The translations under genes were made by a program, and so were the position numbers. From Micromonospora sp. NBC_00421 (GTDB lineage Bacteria > Actinomycetota > Actinomycetes > Mycobacteriales > Micromonosporaceae), in assembly GCF_036017915.1 (NCBI RefSeq), contig NZ_CP107929.1, forward strand, positions 4,716,001-4,780,000: 64,000 nucleotides of DNA, written 5' to 3'. The notes under the pieces are model-generated. The model saw nothing but the letters and a program-made list of their open reading frames with translations. It was not told the origin of the DNA and did not search any database. This document shows positions 50,483 to 61,084 of the stretch, piece by piece; position 1 is the stretch's first letter; every line of letters starts with the position of its first letter.

Positions 50483-51910
50483 GTGACGATCCCGTACCCG
50501 AACATCCAGCCGGCGCCGACCATCTCCCCGGTGACGCCCCCCTCGGGTGCGCCGCGTCCCCGGGTGACCTTCCTGGGCACCGGCTACCTCGGCGCGACGT
50601 ACGCCATCTGCTACGCCGAGCTGGGCTACGAGGTCCTCGGCTTCGACGTCGACGCCGACAAGATCGCCAAGCTGAACGCGGGCGAGGTGCCGATCCACGA
50701 GCCGGGCCTCGACGAGCTGCTGCGGCGCAACCTGGCCGCCGGCCGGCTGCGGTTCTCGACCGACATCGCCGAGACCGCCGAGTTCGGCGACGTGCACTTC
50801 ATCTGCGTCGGCACCCCGCAGCGGGCCGACGGCATGGGCGCCGACCTGTCGTACGTCGAGGCGTCGGTGACCGCCCTGGCCCAGCACCTGACCCGCAAGG
50901 CGCTTATCGTCGGCAAGTCCACCGTGCCGGTGGGCACCGCCGAGTGGGTGGAGCAGCTCGTCGGCAAGCACACCCCGGCCGACCTGGCCGTCGAGGTGGC
51001 CTGGAGCCCCGAGTTCCTCCAGGAGGGCTTCGCCGTCGACGACGTGCTGCGCCCCAACCGGATCGTGGTCGGCGTCAAGAGCGAGTGGGCCAACGCCATG
51101 CTCTACGCCGCCCACAAGGGCGTCTTCGACCTGGCCGCCACCGAGGACCGGGAGGTCCCGCTGGTGGTCACCGACTTCGCCACCGCCGAGCTGGTCAAGG
51201 TCGCCGCGAACGCCTTCCTGGCCACCAAGATCTCCTTCATCAACGCGATGGCCGAGGTCTGCGAGGCAAGCGGCGGCGACGTCACCCAGCTCGCCCGCGC
51301 CATCGGCTACGACCCGCGGATCGGCAACCGGTTCCTCCAGGCCGGCCTCGGCTTCGGCGGCGCCTGCCTGCCCAAGGACATCCGCGCCTTCCAGGCCCGC
51401 GCCCAGGAGCTCGGCGCCGGCGAGGCGCTGCGCTTCCTGCACGAGGTGGACCTGATCAACCTGCGCCGCCGGACCAGGGTCCTCCAACTCGCCGCCGACC
51501 TGCTCGGCCGTCGCTCCGGCCCGGCCGGCCCGGACTTCTCCGGCACCCGGGTCGCGGTGCTCGGCGCGACCTTCAAGCCCAACACCGACGACGTCCGCGA
51601 CGCCCCCGCGCTCGCGGTCGCCGCACTGCTCGCCAAGGCCGGCGCCGACGTGCACGTGTACGACCCACAGGGCACCGAGAACGCCCGCCGGGTCGCCCCC
51701 GAGCTGGTCTACGAGGCCAGCGTGAACGACGCGGTCTCCGGTGCCGACCTGGTCTGCGTACTCACCGAGTGGGCCGACTTCCGCAACGCCGACCCGGTCG
51801 TCCTCGGTGAGCTGGTCGCCGGCCGCAAGGTCGTCGACGGGCGCAACTGCCTCGACGCCGCACTGTGGACCCAGGCCGGCTGGGAGTACCGGGGCATGGG
51901 CCGCCCCTGA
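50483..51910 (+). CDS. ugd: UDP-glucose 6-dehydrogenase
   Basis: The product has 475 residues. It oxidises UDP-glucose to UDP-glucuronate with NAD+, feeding envelope polysaccharides. Features are the GTGYLGATYAICYAELGYEV Rossmann loop, STVPVGTAEWVEQL, EFLQEGFAVDDVLRPNRIVV and the nucleophile in GFGGACLPKDIRAF. The GTG at 50483 starts VTIPYPNIQPAP, a short disordered leader. A strong terminator follows. It is divergent from the acyl-CoA dehydrogenase. Confidence 0.93.
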   Translation: MTIPYPNIQPAPTISPVTPPSGAPRPRVTFLGTGYLGATYAICYAELGYEVLGFDVDADKIAKLNAGEVPIHEPGLDELLRRNLAAGRLRFSTDIAETAEFGDVHFICVGTPQRADGMGADLSYVEASVTALAQHLTRKALIVGKSTVPVGTAEWVEQLVGKHTPADLAVEVAWSPEFLQEGFAVDDVLRPNRIVVGVKSEWANAMLYAAHKGVFDLAATEDREVPLVVTDFATAELVKVAANAFLATKISFINAMAEVCEASGGDVTQLARAIGYDPRIGNRFLQAGLGFGGACLPKDIRAFQARAQELGAGEALRFLHEVDLINLRRRTRVLQLAADLLGRRSGPAGPDFSGTRVAVLGATFKPNTDDVRDAPALAVAALLAKAGADVHVYDPQGTENARRVAPELVYEASVNDAVSGADLVCVLTEWADFRNADPVVLGELVAGRKVVDGRNCLDAALWTQAGWEYRGMGRP

Positions 51911-51922
51911 CGCCTGCCGCGA

Positions 51923-51966
51923 CGCGCCGGTGCGGGGATTGACGATCCCCGCACCGGCGCGTTTTT
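51923..51966 (+). terminator. Intrinsic terminator of ugd
   Basis: A perfect 16-bp stem (CGCGCCGGTGCGGGGA and complement) with a 7-nt loop ends in TTTTT at 51962-51966. It starts 12 bp after the ugd stop. This is the clearest Rho-independent terminator in the window. Confidence 0.92.
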
Positions 51967-52068
51967 GTTACCCGCAACGCAACGGTAGGTGTCGAAATCC
52001 ACGCCCGCTCAGGGCATGCTGCGTGGGGACGGCGTCCACAGTGCGGCCGGCCGGGGTGGAGGGATGTC

Positions 52069-55000
52069 GTGGAGAGCTTCCAGTGCTCCTCGTGCGGGCG
52101 GCAGATCAAGCCGGCGGCCCGCTGCCCCAACTGTGGGGCCGAGCAGTCGCAGTGGCGCGAGCACCTGGCCGGGATCGAACGCTCCATCGCCGAGATGAAG
52201 GCCCGCGAGGCCGAGATCGCCCGGGAGCAGCGACAGATCGCCGCCAAGATGCAGGCCGCCCTCTTCCAGCGGGACACCCTCGCCCACGCCGGCGAGGAAC
52301 GCATCAAGCAGGCCACCCGGCCACGCCGGGTGCTCCGCCGCAAGGCGGGCCGCCGACCACCGACCGCCGCCACCGGAGCGCCACCCAAGGTGCCCCGGCA
52401 GGGCACCACCGCCGGCCCGGACGAGCCGCCGCTCCCACCGCCCTACCGGACGGCCACCTGGCTCGGCGCAGACAACCCGGAGCATCCGGCGGAGGCCTCC
52501 TCCCGGGAGGTGCAGAACATCCCGCTCGGGTTGGGCGCGCTGGTGCTGGCGGTGGCCGCGGTGGTCTTCGCCGCCGTCGCGACCAGCTCGATGGACGCCC
52601 TGGCCCGGCTCGGCATCCTGCTCATCGCCACCGTCCTGCTGCTGCTCGCCCCACCGGTGCTCGCCAAGCGGGGGCTGACCTCCACCGCCGAGACGATCGC
52701 CACGGTCGGTCTGCTGCTGGTGCCGCTGGCCGGGTACGCGCTGTGGGCGGTGGACCGGATCGGCGCCTCCGGGGCGGTCTTCTCCGGGATGATCTTCGCG
52801 TTGACCACCGGGGTCGCCCTCGCCTACGCGGTCGGCACCGGTCTGCGGTCCCCCCGGTTCGCGGCGGTGCTGGCCGCCCAGCCCGTGGTGCCGTTGCTCG
52901 CCCACGGCTGGATCAGCGGCCCGACCGGCTGGGCGGTGGTGTTCACCCTCGTGGCCGTGCTCGACCTCGGGCTGGTCCGCTCCGGCATCATGCGGGAACG
53001 ACAGGCCCGACCGGAACCCGCCGCCCCCGGTCCCGCCACGCCGCCCCGGCAGCGGGTCGCCCCGGACGGCCGGCCGGAGGGGGATCCCGAGGAGTCGGCC
53101 GAGGTGCTCGACGGCACGGCGGCCACCCCGAGCGGCGCGCACCGGCCGGTGCCCGGGCTACCCGAGACGACCTGGCTGCTGCACGGGGTGGCGGTGGCGC
53201 TCGCCCTGGCGTACGCGGTCACCGCCCTGCTGCGGGTGCAGACCGTACCGGCGGCCACCGGGGCGGGTGCGGCGCTGCTGCTGGCCGCGGTGGTGGCCCT
53301 GGCCGGCACCCTGCTGCTGCGCCGCCCACCGCTGCCGGACGTGGGCGCCGGCATCCTCACCCTGGCCGCGATCGGCGCGCTGGGGCGGATCGCCGCGGTG
53401 GCCTTCCCCGGCCGGGCGCTGCTGTTGATCGCCGTGGTCATCACGCTGACCGGGCTGGCCGTGCGGGCCGTACCGGAAGCCGCCCGACGCGGGCCGCAGC
53501 TCGCCTCGGCCGCGGCGCTGACCGTCAGCGGCCTGGTGGTGGCCGGCGGTGCGCTGCGGGCCGGGCTGGCACCGGTGCAGGCGGCGCTGCCGGCCTGGCG
53601 GGCCGACCTGGCCCGGTTCCCCGCCGAGGTGACGGCCGCGGCCGGGCCGTCCGCCGGGCAGCTCGCCGCCAGCGCCCTGCTGCTCACCATCGCGGCGGTG
53701 CTGGCCCTGCCGCCCGAGATCCGCCGCGAGTTCGCGGTGGTCGGCGCGGGGCTGACCGCGCTGGCCGTACCCGCTTCGTTGGGCCTGGGCTGGGTGGCGG
53801 CACCCTGGCCGATGGTGCTGTCGGCGGTCGCGATCGGCGTCGCCGGGATCTCCGCCGGTACGACGCGGGCGGCCCTGGTGCACGCCGGCACCGCCACCGC
53901 CGTCGGGTTCGTCGGGGCCGGCGCCGCGCTGAGCCGACCGGCGGTGACCGCCGCCGCCCTGGCCGTACTGATGCTGGCGGGCGTGCTGGTGGCGCTCGCG
54001 CCCCGGGTGCGGATCGCCCCGGCCGCCGCCGACGTCGTCTCCGGGTGGGCGGCCGGTGGGGCGGCGTTCGCGCTGCCGGGCGCGGTCGCCGCATTCGTCG
54101 CGGCCACCGAGCCGTCCGGGCCGGTGCTCACCCCGGCGGTGCTGCGGGAGCTGACGGTGCCGATCCTGGCGGCGAGCTTCCTCGCCGTCTGCGTCACCCT
54201 CGGCTACGCGGCGATGATGCAGGTGTCGCAGCGACACCTGACCCTGCCGCACGCCGTCGGCACCGGGCTTGGCGCGTTGGCGGTGATCGGGGCCGCCTTC
54301 TTCGCCCCGGGCCGGACCGCCGCCGACCTCTGGCTCGGTGTGCTCGTGCTGATCGCCACCCTGCTGCTGCTCTTCGCCGGCCGGATCGACGCCGGCCGGC
54401 GCTCCGACCTCGCGCTGGACGGCGCCGACCTGGCCGCCGCCGCCGTCACCACGGCACTGATCGCCACCCTGGTCCGGATCACGGCGGTGATCTCCCCCGG
54501 CGGGCAGCTCGCGGTCGCCGCCGTGCTGGTGCTGGTGGTCGCCGTCGCCGCCCGGGCGATGCCCGAGGAGTGGCGGCGGGGGCCGGTGCTCGGCATCGCC
54601 GTCGGCGCCGCCCTGATCGGGGTGCTGGCCGGCTGGTCGGCGCTGCGCGGCGGGGTGGGTGTGCTGGCCACCCCGGGACCGCTCTGGGCCGGTGACCTCA
54701 CCGGTTGGCCGGCCGCGCCGACCGGCGGCTCCACCTGGCAGGCCCCCGTCGCGTTGGCGCTGCTCGCGCTGGCCGCCGCGATCCTGCTCCCACCCCCCTG
54801 GAAGTACGACGTGGCGGGCGTCGGGGTGGTGCTGGCCACCATCGGCGTGCCGGCCGCCTTCGACCTGCCCTGGTGGTCGCCCGTCCTGGTGGGGCTGACC
54901 GTCGCCACCGGCTTCGGGATGGCCGCCGTGGCCTCCGCCGACCCGCGTGCCGGGCTGTCCCGGGCCGCCGTGGCCGGGGTGGTCGCGCTGCACGCCGCCG

Positions 55001-56961
55001 GGGCCGGGCTGGTGCGCCCGTGGACCACCGCGCTCGCCCTGGGCGGTATCGCGCTGATCGGCCTGACCGTGGCGGCGGTGGCCCGTTCCCTCGCCCCCTC
55101 GCTGGTGGAGGACGTCGAGACCGAGGGGATGCCGCCGCACCTGGTGCAGATCGGCGGGGCGGCGACGGCTGCCGCGCTGCTCGCGCTCCCCGGTGCGGTG
55201 GCCGCCCTGGCCGCCGAGTTCGGCCACTCCGCGCAGGTGTTGCTGACCGCCGCGTTGGCCGCGTCCAGCTTCGGGCTGGCCGCCGTGGCCGCCGTCCGCC
55301 GCCAGGTCCCGCAGTATCTGCCGTACGCGAGCGCGGCGATCACCGGCGGCGCCACCGTCAGCGCGGTGGCCGCCATCTTCGTCGACCTCCCGTCCGGGGT
55401 GTTCGCCGCCGCAGCGGCGCTACTCGGTGTCCTCGCCGAACTGGTCCGGGCGGCGACCGTACCGCCGGTCGGCTCCGCCCAACCGATGCGCCGCTGGGAG
55501 GTACTGCTGGACGGGGCACTGCGCCGGCTGCCTGACGACGGCACACAACGGCGCTGGCGGATCAGTCCCGCCGCCGGGGCGCTGGCCGCGGCGGCCGTGC
55601 CCACCGTGCTGGCCCTGGTCTCCCTCGCGCCGCTGCTCTTCGTGGCGCTGGTCGAGCCGTACCGGATGCTCGCCCACGTCTGGCAGGGCCCACCGCCGCA
55701 GCTGCGTACCGCACCGCCGGAGCTGGTCGACCCGACGCACGTGCTCACCGCTCTGCTGCTCACCGGCACCGCCGCGCTGGCCGCCACCGGTCTCAGTGGT
55801 GGACGTCGGTCCCGGGCGGTGCCGGTGGTGCTGCCCGGCCTGGCGGTGACGCTGCTGATCACGCCGATCGCCCTGGGTATGGCCTGGCCGGAGAACGCGT
55901 TGGCCGCCCTCGCCGTGTTCACCATCTCGATGCTGGGGCTCGCGTTGACCCCGCCGCCGCCGCTCGCCGAGCGGGCCCGGTCGCTGCGGCTGGCCCGGGT
56001 GCTGGTCTTCGCCATCGGGCTGGCCGGCGGCGGTGCCGGGCTGGCCGGCAGCCTGGCCAGCCGGGGACTGACCCTGTTCACCCTGGGCGGCGCGGTCGCC
56101 GTCGGGGTGATCGCCGCACTCTTCGGCACCACCGCACGGGCCCGCATCCTCGGTTGGCTGTTCGCCTCGCTGACGGCGCAACTCTTCGTGCTCACCGTCG
56201 GTCTGGTGGCCGGGTTCGCCGCCGTCTGGTCGGCGTTCGGGGTGCTCGCCGTAGGTGCGGTGTTGCAGGTCCTCGCCGCGACGCTGCCCCGGCTGCGCCG
56301 CCCCGAGGCGCAACGGGAGGCCGCCACGGTCGAGTGGAGCGGGTACGCCGCCGCACTCATCGCACTGGCCCTGGCGTTCGACTCCCCCCGCCACATCGCC
56401 GCCCTGCTCGCCGCCTGGGGTGCCGTACTCGGAGTCGCCGCCGCCCGGCCGGGACGGCGACCGGTGGAGCGGCGGATCCTCTTCTGGGCGGTGGTCGGCT
56501 GCGAGATCGTCGCCTGGTGGATCCTGATGCGGGTCGCCGACGTGGCGCTGCCGGAGGCGTACACGTTGCCGTTCGCGGCGCTCGCCCTGCTGGTCGGCCT
56601 CCTGGAGCTGCGCCAGCGCCCCGACCTTTCCAGCTGGGTGGCGTACGGCCCGGCGCTGGTCGCGGCGTTCGTGCCGACCCTGGCGATCGTGCTGGCCACC
56701 GACTCCAGCATGCTGCGCCAGGTGCTGCTGCTGCTCGGCGCGGTGGCGGTGCTGGTGTTCGGCTCGACCAGCCGGCAGCAGGCCCCGGTCATCGTCGGCG
56801 CGGCGGTGACAGCGATCGCAGCGGTGCACGCCCTGTTCAGCCTCGGGCCGTGGCTGATGCTCATTCCGGTCGGCCTGGTGCTGCTGGTGCTCGGGGCGAG
56901 CAACGAACGTCGCCGCCGTACCCAGGACAGGTTGCAGATGGCGCTGCGCGCGATGAGATAG
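52069..56961 (+). CDS. Giant membrane protein with N-terminal zinc ribbon (SCO7613-like)
   Basis: The product has 1630 residues from the GTG at 52069, after GGAGG. The N-terminus has a zinc ribbon (CSSCGRQIKPAARCPNCG). A coiled coil follows (IERSIAEMKAREAEIAREQR), then a Pro-rich linker, and from about residue 145 a long series of hydrophobic segments, probably over 35 membrane helices in repeated pairs. It resembles the actinobacterial SCO7613 C-terminal-type membrane proteins. No transport or enzyme motif is recognised, and the function is unknown. Confidence 0.8.
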   Translation: MESFQCSSCGRQIKPAARCPNCGAEQSQWREHLAGIERSIAEMKAREAEIAREQRQIAAKMQAALFQRDTLAHAGEERIKQATRPRRVLRRKAGRRPPTAATGAPPKVPRQGTTAGPDEPPLPPPYRTATWLGADNPEHPAEASSREVQNIPLGLGALVLAVAAVVFAAVATSSMDALARLGILLIATVLLLLAPPVLAKRGLTSTAETIATVGLLLVPLAGYALWAVDRIGASGAVFSGMIFALTTGVALAYAVGTGLRSPRFAAVLAAQPVVPLLAHGWISGPTGWAVVFTLVAVLDLGLVRSGIMRERQARPEPAAPGPATPPRQRVAPDGRPEGDPEESAEVLDGTAATPSGAHRPVPGLPETTWLLHGVAVALALAYAVTALLRVQTVPAATGAGAALLLAAVVALAGTLLLRRPPLPDVGAGILTLAAIGALGRIAAVAFPGRALLLIAVVITLTGLAVRAVPEAARRGPQLASAAALTVSGLVVAGGALRAGLAPVQAALPAWRADLARFPAEVTAAAGPSAGQLAASALLLTIAAVLALPPEIRREFAVVGAGLTALAVPASLGLGWVAAPWPMVLSAVAIGVAGISAGTTRAALVHAGTATAVGFVGAGAALSRPAVTAAALAVLMLAGVLVALAPRVRIAPAAADVVSGWAAGGAAFALPGAVAAFVAATEPSGPVLTPAVLRELTVPILAASFLAVCVTLGYAAMMQVSQRHLTLPHAVGTGLGALAVIGAAFFAPGRTAADLWLGVLVLIATLLLLFAGRIDAGRRSDLALDGADLAAAAVTTALIATLVRITAVISPGGQLAVAAVLVLVVAVAARAMPEEWRRGPVLGIAVGAALIGVLAGWSALRGGVGVLATPGPLWAGDLTGWPAAPTGGSTWQAPVALALLALAAAILLPPPWKYDVAGVGVVLATIGVPAAFDLPWWSPVLVGLTVATGFGMAAVASADPRAGLSRAAVAGVVALHAAGAGLVRPWTTALALGGIALIGLTVAAVARSLAPSLVEDVETEGMPPHLVQIGGAATAAALLALPGAVAALAAEFGHSAQVLLTAALAASSFGLAAVAAVRRQVPQYLPYASAAITGGATVSAVAAIFVDLPSGVFAAAAALLGVLAELVRAATVPPVGSAQPMRRWEVLLDGALRRLPDDGTQRRWRISPAAGALAAAAVPTVLALVSLAPLLFVALVEPYRMLAHVWQGPPPQLRTAPPELVDPTHVLTALLLTGTAALAATGLSGGRRSRAVPVVLPGLAVTLLITPIALGMAWPENALAALAVFTISMLGLALTPPPPLAERARSLRLARVLVFAIGLAGGGAGLAGSLASRGLTLFTLGGAVAVGVIAALFGTTARARILGWLFASLTAQLFVLTVGLVAGFAAVWSAFGVLAVGAVLQVLAATLPRLRRPEAQREAATVEWSGYAAALIALALAFDSPRHIAALLAAWGAVLGVAAARPGRRPVERRILFWAVVGCEIVAWWILMRVADVALPEAYTLPFAALALLVGLLELRQRPDLSSWVAYGPALVAAFVPTLAIVLATDSSMLRQVLLLLGAVAVLVFGSTSRQQAPVIVGAAVTAIAAVHALFSLGPWLMLIPVGLVLLVLGASNERRRRTQDRLQMALRAMR

Positions 56962-57148
56962 ATCGGAGGGTCACGGCGGGGTCGGACCGGGTCGGGCCGA
57001 GTCCGCCGGGTGGACGCGGGCGTTGACGCCCTGGGCCGGGTGGTCGCGGGGTGGATTGAGCGGATCGGGTGGCCCGGGTTCCTGCGCTTGATGAGGGCGG
57101 TGCAGGGGGGTACGACGGCACGAGGGGGAGTAGCGGGCGGGGTGGCGG

Positions 57149-57640
57149 TCAGCCGAGGGAGGCGCGGAGGGCGGCGTCCTTCTCGGCGACCAGGGCCTCG
57201 AGGGCGTTCTGGAAGGCGGTCATCCGCTTGAGCAGCGCCGGGTCGGCAGCGCCCAGGATGCGGACCGCGAGCAGGCCGGCGTTGCGGGCGTTGCCGATCG
57301 ACACGGTGGCCACCGGAATACCGGCCGGCATCTGCACGATGGACAGCAACGAGTCCATCCCGTCCAGGTGCTTCAGCGGGACAGGTACACCGATCACCGG
57401 CAACGGGGTGACCGAGGCGACCATGCCGGGCAGCGCGGCGGCACCACCCGCCCCGGCGATGATCACCTTGAGCCCCCGGTCGACGGCGTCCCGGCCGTAC
57501 TCGATCATCTTGACCGGGGTGCGGTGTGCGGAGATCACCGCCACCTCGTAGGGCACCTCGAACTCGTCGAGCGTCTCGGCGGCGGCCTTCATCACCGGCC
57601 AGTCCGAGTCGCTGCCCATGATCAGCCCGACGGTGCTCAC
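57149..57640 (-). CDS. purE: N5-carboxyaminoimidazole ribonucleotide mutase
   Basis: The product has 163 residues. It moves the carboxylate of N5-CAIR to C4 in purine synthesis. [35 protein letters not shown] and [16 protein letters not shown] are the PurE signature, and [20 protein letters not shown] follows. The GTG at 57640 overlaps the purK stop (GTGA) and has GGGAGG upstream; the in-frame TTG further up is not needed. It forms an operon with purK. Confidence 0.95.
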   Translation of the reverse strand: MSTVGLIMGSDSDWPVMKAAAETLDEFEVPYEVAVISAHRTPVKMIEYGRDAVDRGLKVIIAGAGGAAALPGMVASVTPLPVIGVPVPLKHLDGMDSLLSIVQMPAGIPVATVSIGNARNAGLLAVRILGAADPALLKRMTAFQNALEALVAEKDAALRASLG

Positions 57641-58797
57641 GCGTGCCCCTCCCGCAGCCAACGGGCGGCCCGTGCAGCCCGCTCCCGTACGTCGTCCAGG
57701 TCGTTCCCGAGCACCGTGACGTGCCCGATCTTGCGGCCCGGTCGGACCTGCTTGCCGTACAGGTGGACCCGGGCGCCCGGTTCGGCGGCGAAGAGGTGGT
57801 GCAACCGCTCGTCGATGGAGATCCCGCCCGGCTCACCACCGAGCACGTTCGCCATCACCACCACCGGGGCGGTCAACGAGGTGTCCCCCATCGGGTAGTC
57901 GAGCACCGCCCGCAGGTGCTGCTCGAACTGCGAGGTACGGGCCCCCTCGATGGTCCAGTGCCCGGAGTTGTGCGGGCGCATCGCCAGCTCGTTGACGACC
58001 AGCCCGGCATCGGTCTGGAACAGCTCCACCGCCAGCAGGCCGACCACACCGAGCGCGGTGGCCAGGTCGATGGCGAGCTGCTGGGCGGCGACGGCCAATT
58101 CCTCCGGCAGACCCGGCGCGGGGGCCAGCACCTCGATGCAGATCCCGTCCCGCTGCACCGTCTCCACCACCGGGTAGGCGGCGACCTGCCCGAACGGCGA
58201 ACGGGCCACCTGCACGGCCAGCTCCCGGCGCAGCGCGACCCGCTCCTCGACGATCAGCGAAGTGCCGCCGGCGAGCAGGGTGGCGGCCAGCTCGGCGGCC
58301 TGCCCGGCATCGTCGACCAGCCACACACCACGCCCGTCGTAACCACCCCGGGCCGCCTTGAGCACCACCGGCCAGCCCTGCTCCGCGCCGAAGGCGAGCA
58401 GGTCCGCCGGGTCGTCCACCGGCCGCCACGCGGGGTTGGGGGCACCGAGCGCACCGAGCCGTTCCCGCATGACCCGCTTGTCCTGAGCGTGCAGCAGCGC
58501 GTCGGCCGGCGGGAAGAGCTTCACCCCCTCGGCGGCGAGGGCCCGGATGTGCTCGGTCGGGACGTGCTCATGGTCGAAGGTGACCACGTCGCAGCCCTTG
58601 GCGAAGGTACGCAGCGCGGCGAGGTCGGTATGGTCGCCGTACTGCACGTCGGCGGCGACGAGCGCGGCGCCGTCGTCGGGGGCGAGTGCCAGCACGCGCA
58701 GTGACTGGCCGATGGCGATGGCGGCCTGGTGGGTCATCCGGGCCAGTTGGCCGCCACCCACCATGCCGACGACGGGCAGACCGGTACGGGAATCCAT
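57637..58797 (-). CDS. purK: N5-carboxyaminoimidazole ribonucleotide synthase
   Basis: The product has 386 residues. An ATP-grasp enzyme that carboxylates AIR with bicarbonate and ATP, giving the substrate of PurE. Seen are [71 protein letters not shown] and [18 protein letters not shown]. It starts at the ATG at 58797 and overlaps purE by 4 bp. Confidence 0.95.
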   Translation of the reverse strand: MDSRTGLPVVGMVGGGQLARMTHQAAIAIGQSLRVLALAPDDGAALVAADVQYGDHTDLAALRTFAKGCDVVTFDHEHVPTEHIRALAAEGVKLFPPADALLHAQDKRVMRERLGALGAPNPAWRPVDDPADLLAFGAEQGWPVVLKAARGGYDGRGVWLVDDAGQAAELAATLLAGGTSLIVEERVALRRELAVQVARSPFGQVAAYPVVETVQRDGICIEVLAPAPGLPEELAVAAQQLAIDLATALGVVGLLAVELFQTDAGLVVNELAMRPHNSGHWTIEGARTSQFEQHLRAVLDYPMGDTSLTAPVVVMANVLGGEPGGISIDERLHHLFAAEPGARVHLYGKQVRPGRKIGHVTVLGNDLDDVRERAARAARWLREGHA

Positions 58798-58865
58798 AGC
58801 GCCGCCAGCCTAACCGGGCCGACCCGCCGACCCACCCGAGGGCCACCCACGCCAGACGGACCGGC

Positions 58866-60947
58866 TCAGGTGAGCTGGGCGATCAGGTCGTCGACCGAGG
58901 TCACCGGCCGCTGGCAGACGAAACCCCGGCAGACGTACGCGGTGGGCCGCCCGTCGACCAACGGCCGGTCGGCGAGCAGCGGCACACCGGGCTGGTCGGG
59001 CCGGCCGGCGACCACCACCGCGCCGGGCGGGGCGTGCCGGTGCGCGGCGGCGACCAGCGGGTCCCCGGCCGGGTCGTCGGTGACCACCGCGATCTCGTAC
59101 GGCCCGGAGAGCAGCGCCTCGCCGGTGGCCGCCGCGTACCCGGTGAACCGGGCGTGCCGGCCGACGATCGGCGCGACGGTCGACAGGGCCGCCTCGGCCA
59201 CCTCCCGGTAGCGGGTCTCCCCGCTCAACGCCGCGTACGCGGTCAGCGCCGCCACGATCGCCGACCGGCCCGACGGGGTGGCGTTGTCGGTCGGGTCGGC
59301 CGGTCGGGCGACCAGTCGTTCGGCGTCGTCGGCGGTGTCGTAGAAGCCTCCGTCCGGGGCGGCGAACCGGGCCAGTGCGACGTCCAGCAGGCCCCCGGCC
59401 AGCTCCAGCCAGCGGCCCTCGCCAGTGAGCTGGTGCAGCGCGCAGAACGCCTCGGCCACGCAGCCGTAGTCCTCCAGCACGCCGGCCGGCTCGCCGACCG
59501 TCTTGTCGCGGGAGGCCCGCCGCAGCCGGCCGTCGACCAGGTGTACGCCTGCCAGGTGTTCGGCGGCGTCCCGCAGCGCCCCGTCGGCGACGATGGCGAC
59601 CCCGTCCATCAGGTTGGCGTCCTCGTCGTCGGGGGCCACCCGGATCGCGGCGACCTGGACGAACTCGACGAGCGCGGTGATCGCCAGGCCGTTCCAGGCG
59701 GCCACCACCTTGTCGTCGCGGGCCGGTTGGGGACGGGTGTCCCGGGCGGCCAGCAGCCGGCCCACCACGCTGCGCCAGCGGTCCCGGATCGCCGGGTCGG
59801 CGTCGTCGACGTCCCGGGCCAGCCGCAGCACGCTCGTGCCGGACCCCGCTGCGTCCGCCGCGCCGTCCTGAGCGGCGGCGGAACGCGGCTCGAAGGTGCC
59901 CTCCTCGGTGACGTCGAACAGGTCGGCGGCCCACCGGCCGTCCTCCTCGCCGAGCGCCTCGACGAGCTGGGCCGGGGTCCAGGCGTAGGTGAGGCCCTCC
60001 ACCCCGTCGGTGTCGGCGTCGAGCGCGGAGGCGAACCCGTCCCCGGGGCGGTGGAGCTCGTCGGCGAGGAACCGGGCGGTGTCGCGGGCCACCCGACGGG
60101 CCAGCCGGTCGCCGGTGAGCCGCCACAGGTGGGTGTAGACCCGCAGCAGCAGGGCGTTGTCGTAGAGCATCTTCTCGAAGTGCGGCACCGTCCAGTGGGC
60201 GTCCACCGAGTACCTGGCGAACCCGCCGGCGAGCTGGTCGTACAGGCCGCCCCGGGCCATCGCCTCGGCGGTGTGCCGGACGATCTCCAGGCTTTGCGCC
60301 GAACCGGTGCGCCGGTGGTGCCGGAGCAGGAAGAGCAGGTTCATGTGCGGCGGGAACTTCGGCGCGCCGCCGAAACCGCCGTTCGTCTCGTCGTACTCGC
60401 GGGCCAGTTGGTCGGCGGCGACGTCGAGCAGTTCGGCGGTGAGCGGGGCGGTGGGTCCGCCGACGGCCTGGGCGCCGCCGATCGCCTCGACCACGGCGGC
60501 GCCCTGCCGCAGTACGGCCTCCCGCTGCTCCCGCCACGCGGTGCCGACCGATTCCAGCAGCCGGACGAAGTTGGGCTTCGGGAAGTACGTGCCACAGAAG
60601 AACGGGGTGCCGTCGGGCGTGGCGAAGACCGTCATCGGCCAACCGCCCTGGCCGGTCATCGCCTGGGTGGCGGTCATGTAGACGGCGTCGACGTCGGGCC
60701 GTTCCTCGCGGTCCACCTTGATCGCCACGAAGCCGGCGTTGACCAGTGCGCCGACCGTTTCGTCCTCGAACGACTCGTGGGCCATCACGTGGCACCAGTG
60801 GCAGGCGGAGTAGCCGACCGAGATGAGCACCGGGACGTCCCGCCGTCGGGCCTCGGCGAACGCCTCGTCGCACCACGGCCACCAGTCGACCGGGTTGTCG
60901 GCGTGCTGGAGCAGGTACGGCGAGGTGGCCTGGGCGAGTCGGTTCAC
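58866..60947 (-). CDS. YyaL/DUF255-type thioredoxin-domain protein
   Basis: The product has 693 residues from the GTG at 60947. The N-terminal thioredoxin-like domain has [17 protein letters not shown] and the CxxC site [14 protein letters not shown]. The following (alpha/alpha)6-barrel region resembles N-acylglucosamine 2-epimerase folds ([38 protein letters not shown]). The family is widespread (SSP411/YyaL); its exact role is not settled. The purK gene follows on the same strand. Confidence 0.9.
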   Translation of the reverse strand: MNRLAQATSPYLLQHADNPVDWWPWCDEAFAEARRRDVPVLISVGYSACHWCHVMAHESFEDETVGALVNAGFVAIKVDREERPDVDAVYMTATQAMTGQGGWPMTVFATPDGTPFFCGTYFPKPNFVRLLESVGTAWREQREAVLRQGAAVVEAIGGAQAVGGPTAPLTAELLDVAADQLAREYDETNGGFGGAPKFPPHMNLLFLLRHHRRTGSAQSLEIVRHTAEAMARGGLYDQLAGGFARYSVDAHWTVPHFEKMLYDNALLLRVYTHLWRLTGDRLARRVARDTARFLADELHRPGDGFASALDADTDGVEGLTYAWTPAQLVEALGEEDGRWAADLFDVTEEGTFEPRSAAAQDGAADAAGSGTSVLRLARDVDDADPAIRDRWRSVVGRLLAARDTRPQPARDDKVVAAWNGLAITALVEFVQVAAIRVAPDDEDANLMDGVAIVADGALRDAAEHLAGVHLVDGRLRRASRDKTVGEPAGVLEDYGCVAEAFCALHQLTGEGRWLELAGGLLDVALARFAAPDGGFYDTADDAERLVARPADPTDNATPSGRSAIVAALTAYAALSGETRYREVAEAALSTVAPIVGRHARFTGYAAATGEALLSGPYEIAVVTDDPAGDPLVAAAHRHAPPGAVVVAGRPDQPGVPLLADRPLVDGRPTAYVCRGFVCQRPVTSVDDLIAQLT

Positions 60948-61084
60948 CCGACGACCCTACCCAGCCCCGGTCGCACCCGCCGGGGCAACCGTCCCGCCGA
61001 AATCGGGTCTTCCCCCGTTCACATTCATCGACTTTGATCTGTGCGGGTGCGGTGAACGGCACCGGCCCGCGAGGAGGTACCCCC

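Noticed and set aside
51741..54695. 984-codon plus-strand open frame starting inside ugd
   Set aside because: It overlaps ugd, its terminator and the giant membrane gene in a different frame, with Arg/Gly-rich shadow composition.
54204..57839. 1211-codon minus-strand open frame opposite the giant membrane gene
   Set aside because: Composition is Ser/Thr/Ala/Arg-rich without motifs, and it runs through purE and part of purK in another frame. The plus-strand gene has clear membrane helices and a zinc ribbon.
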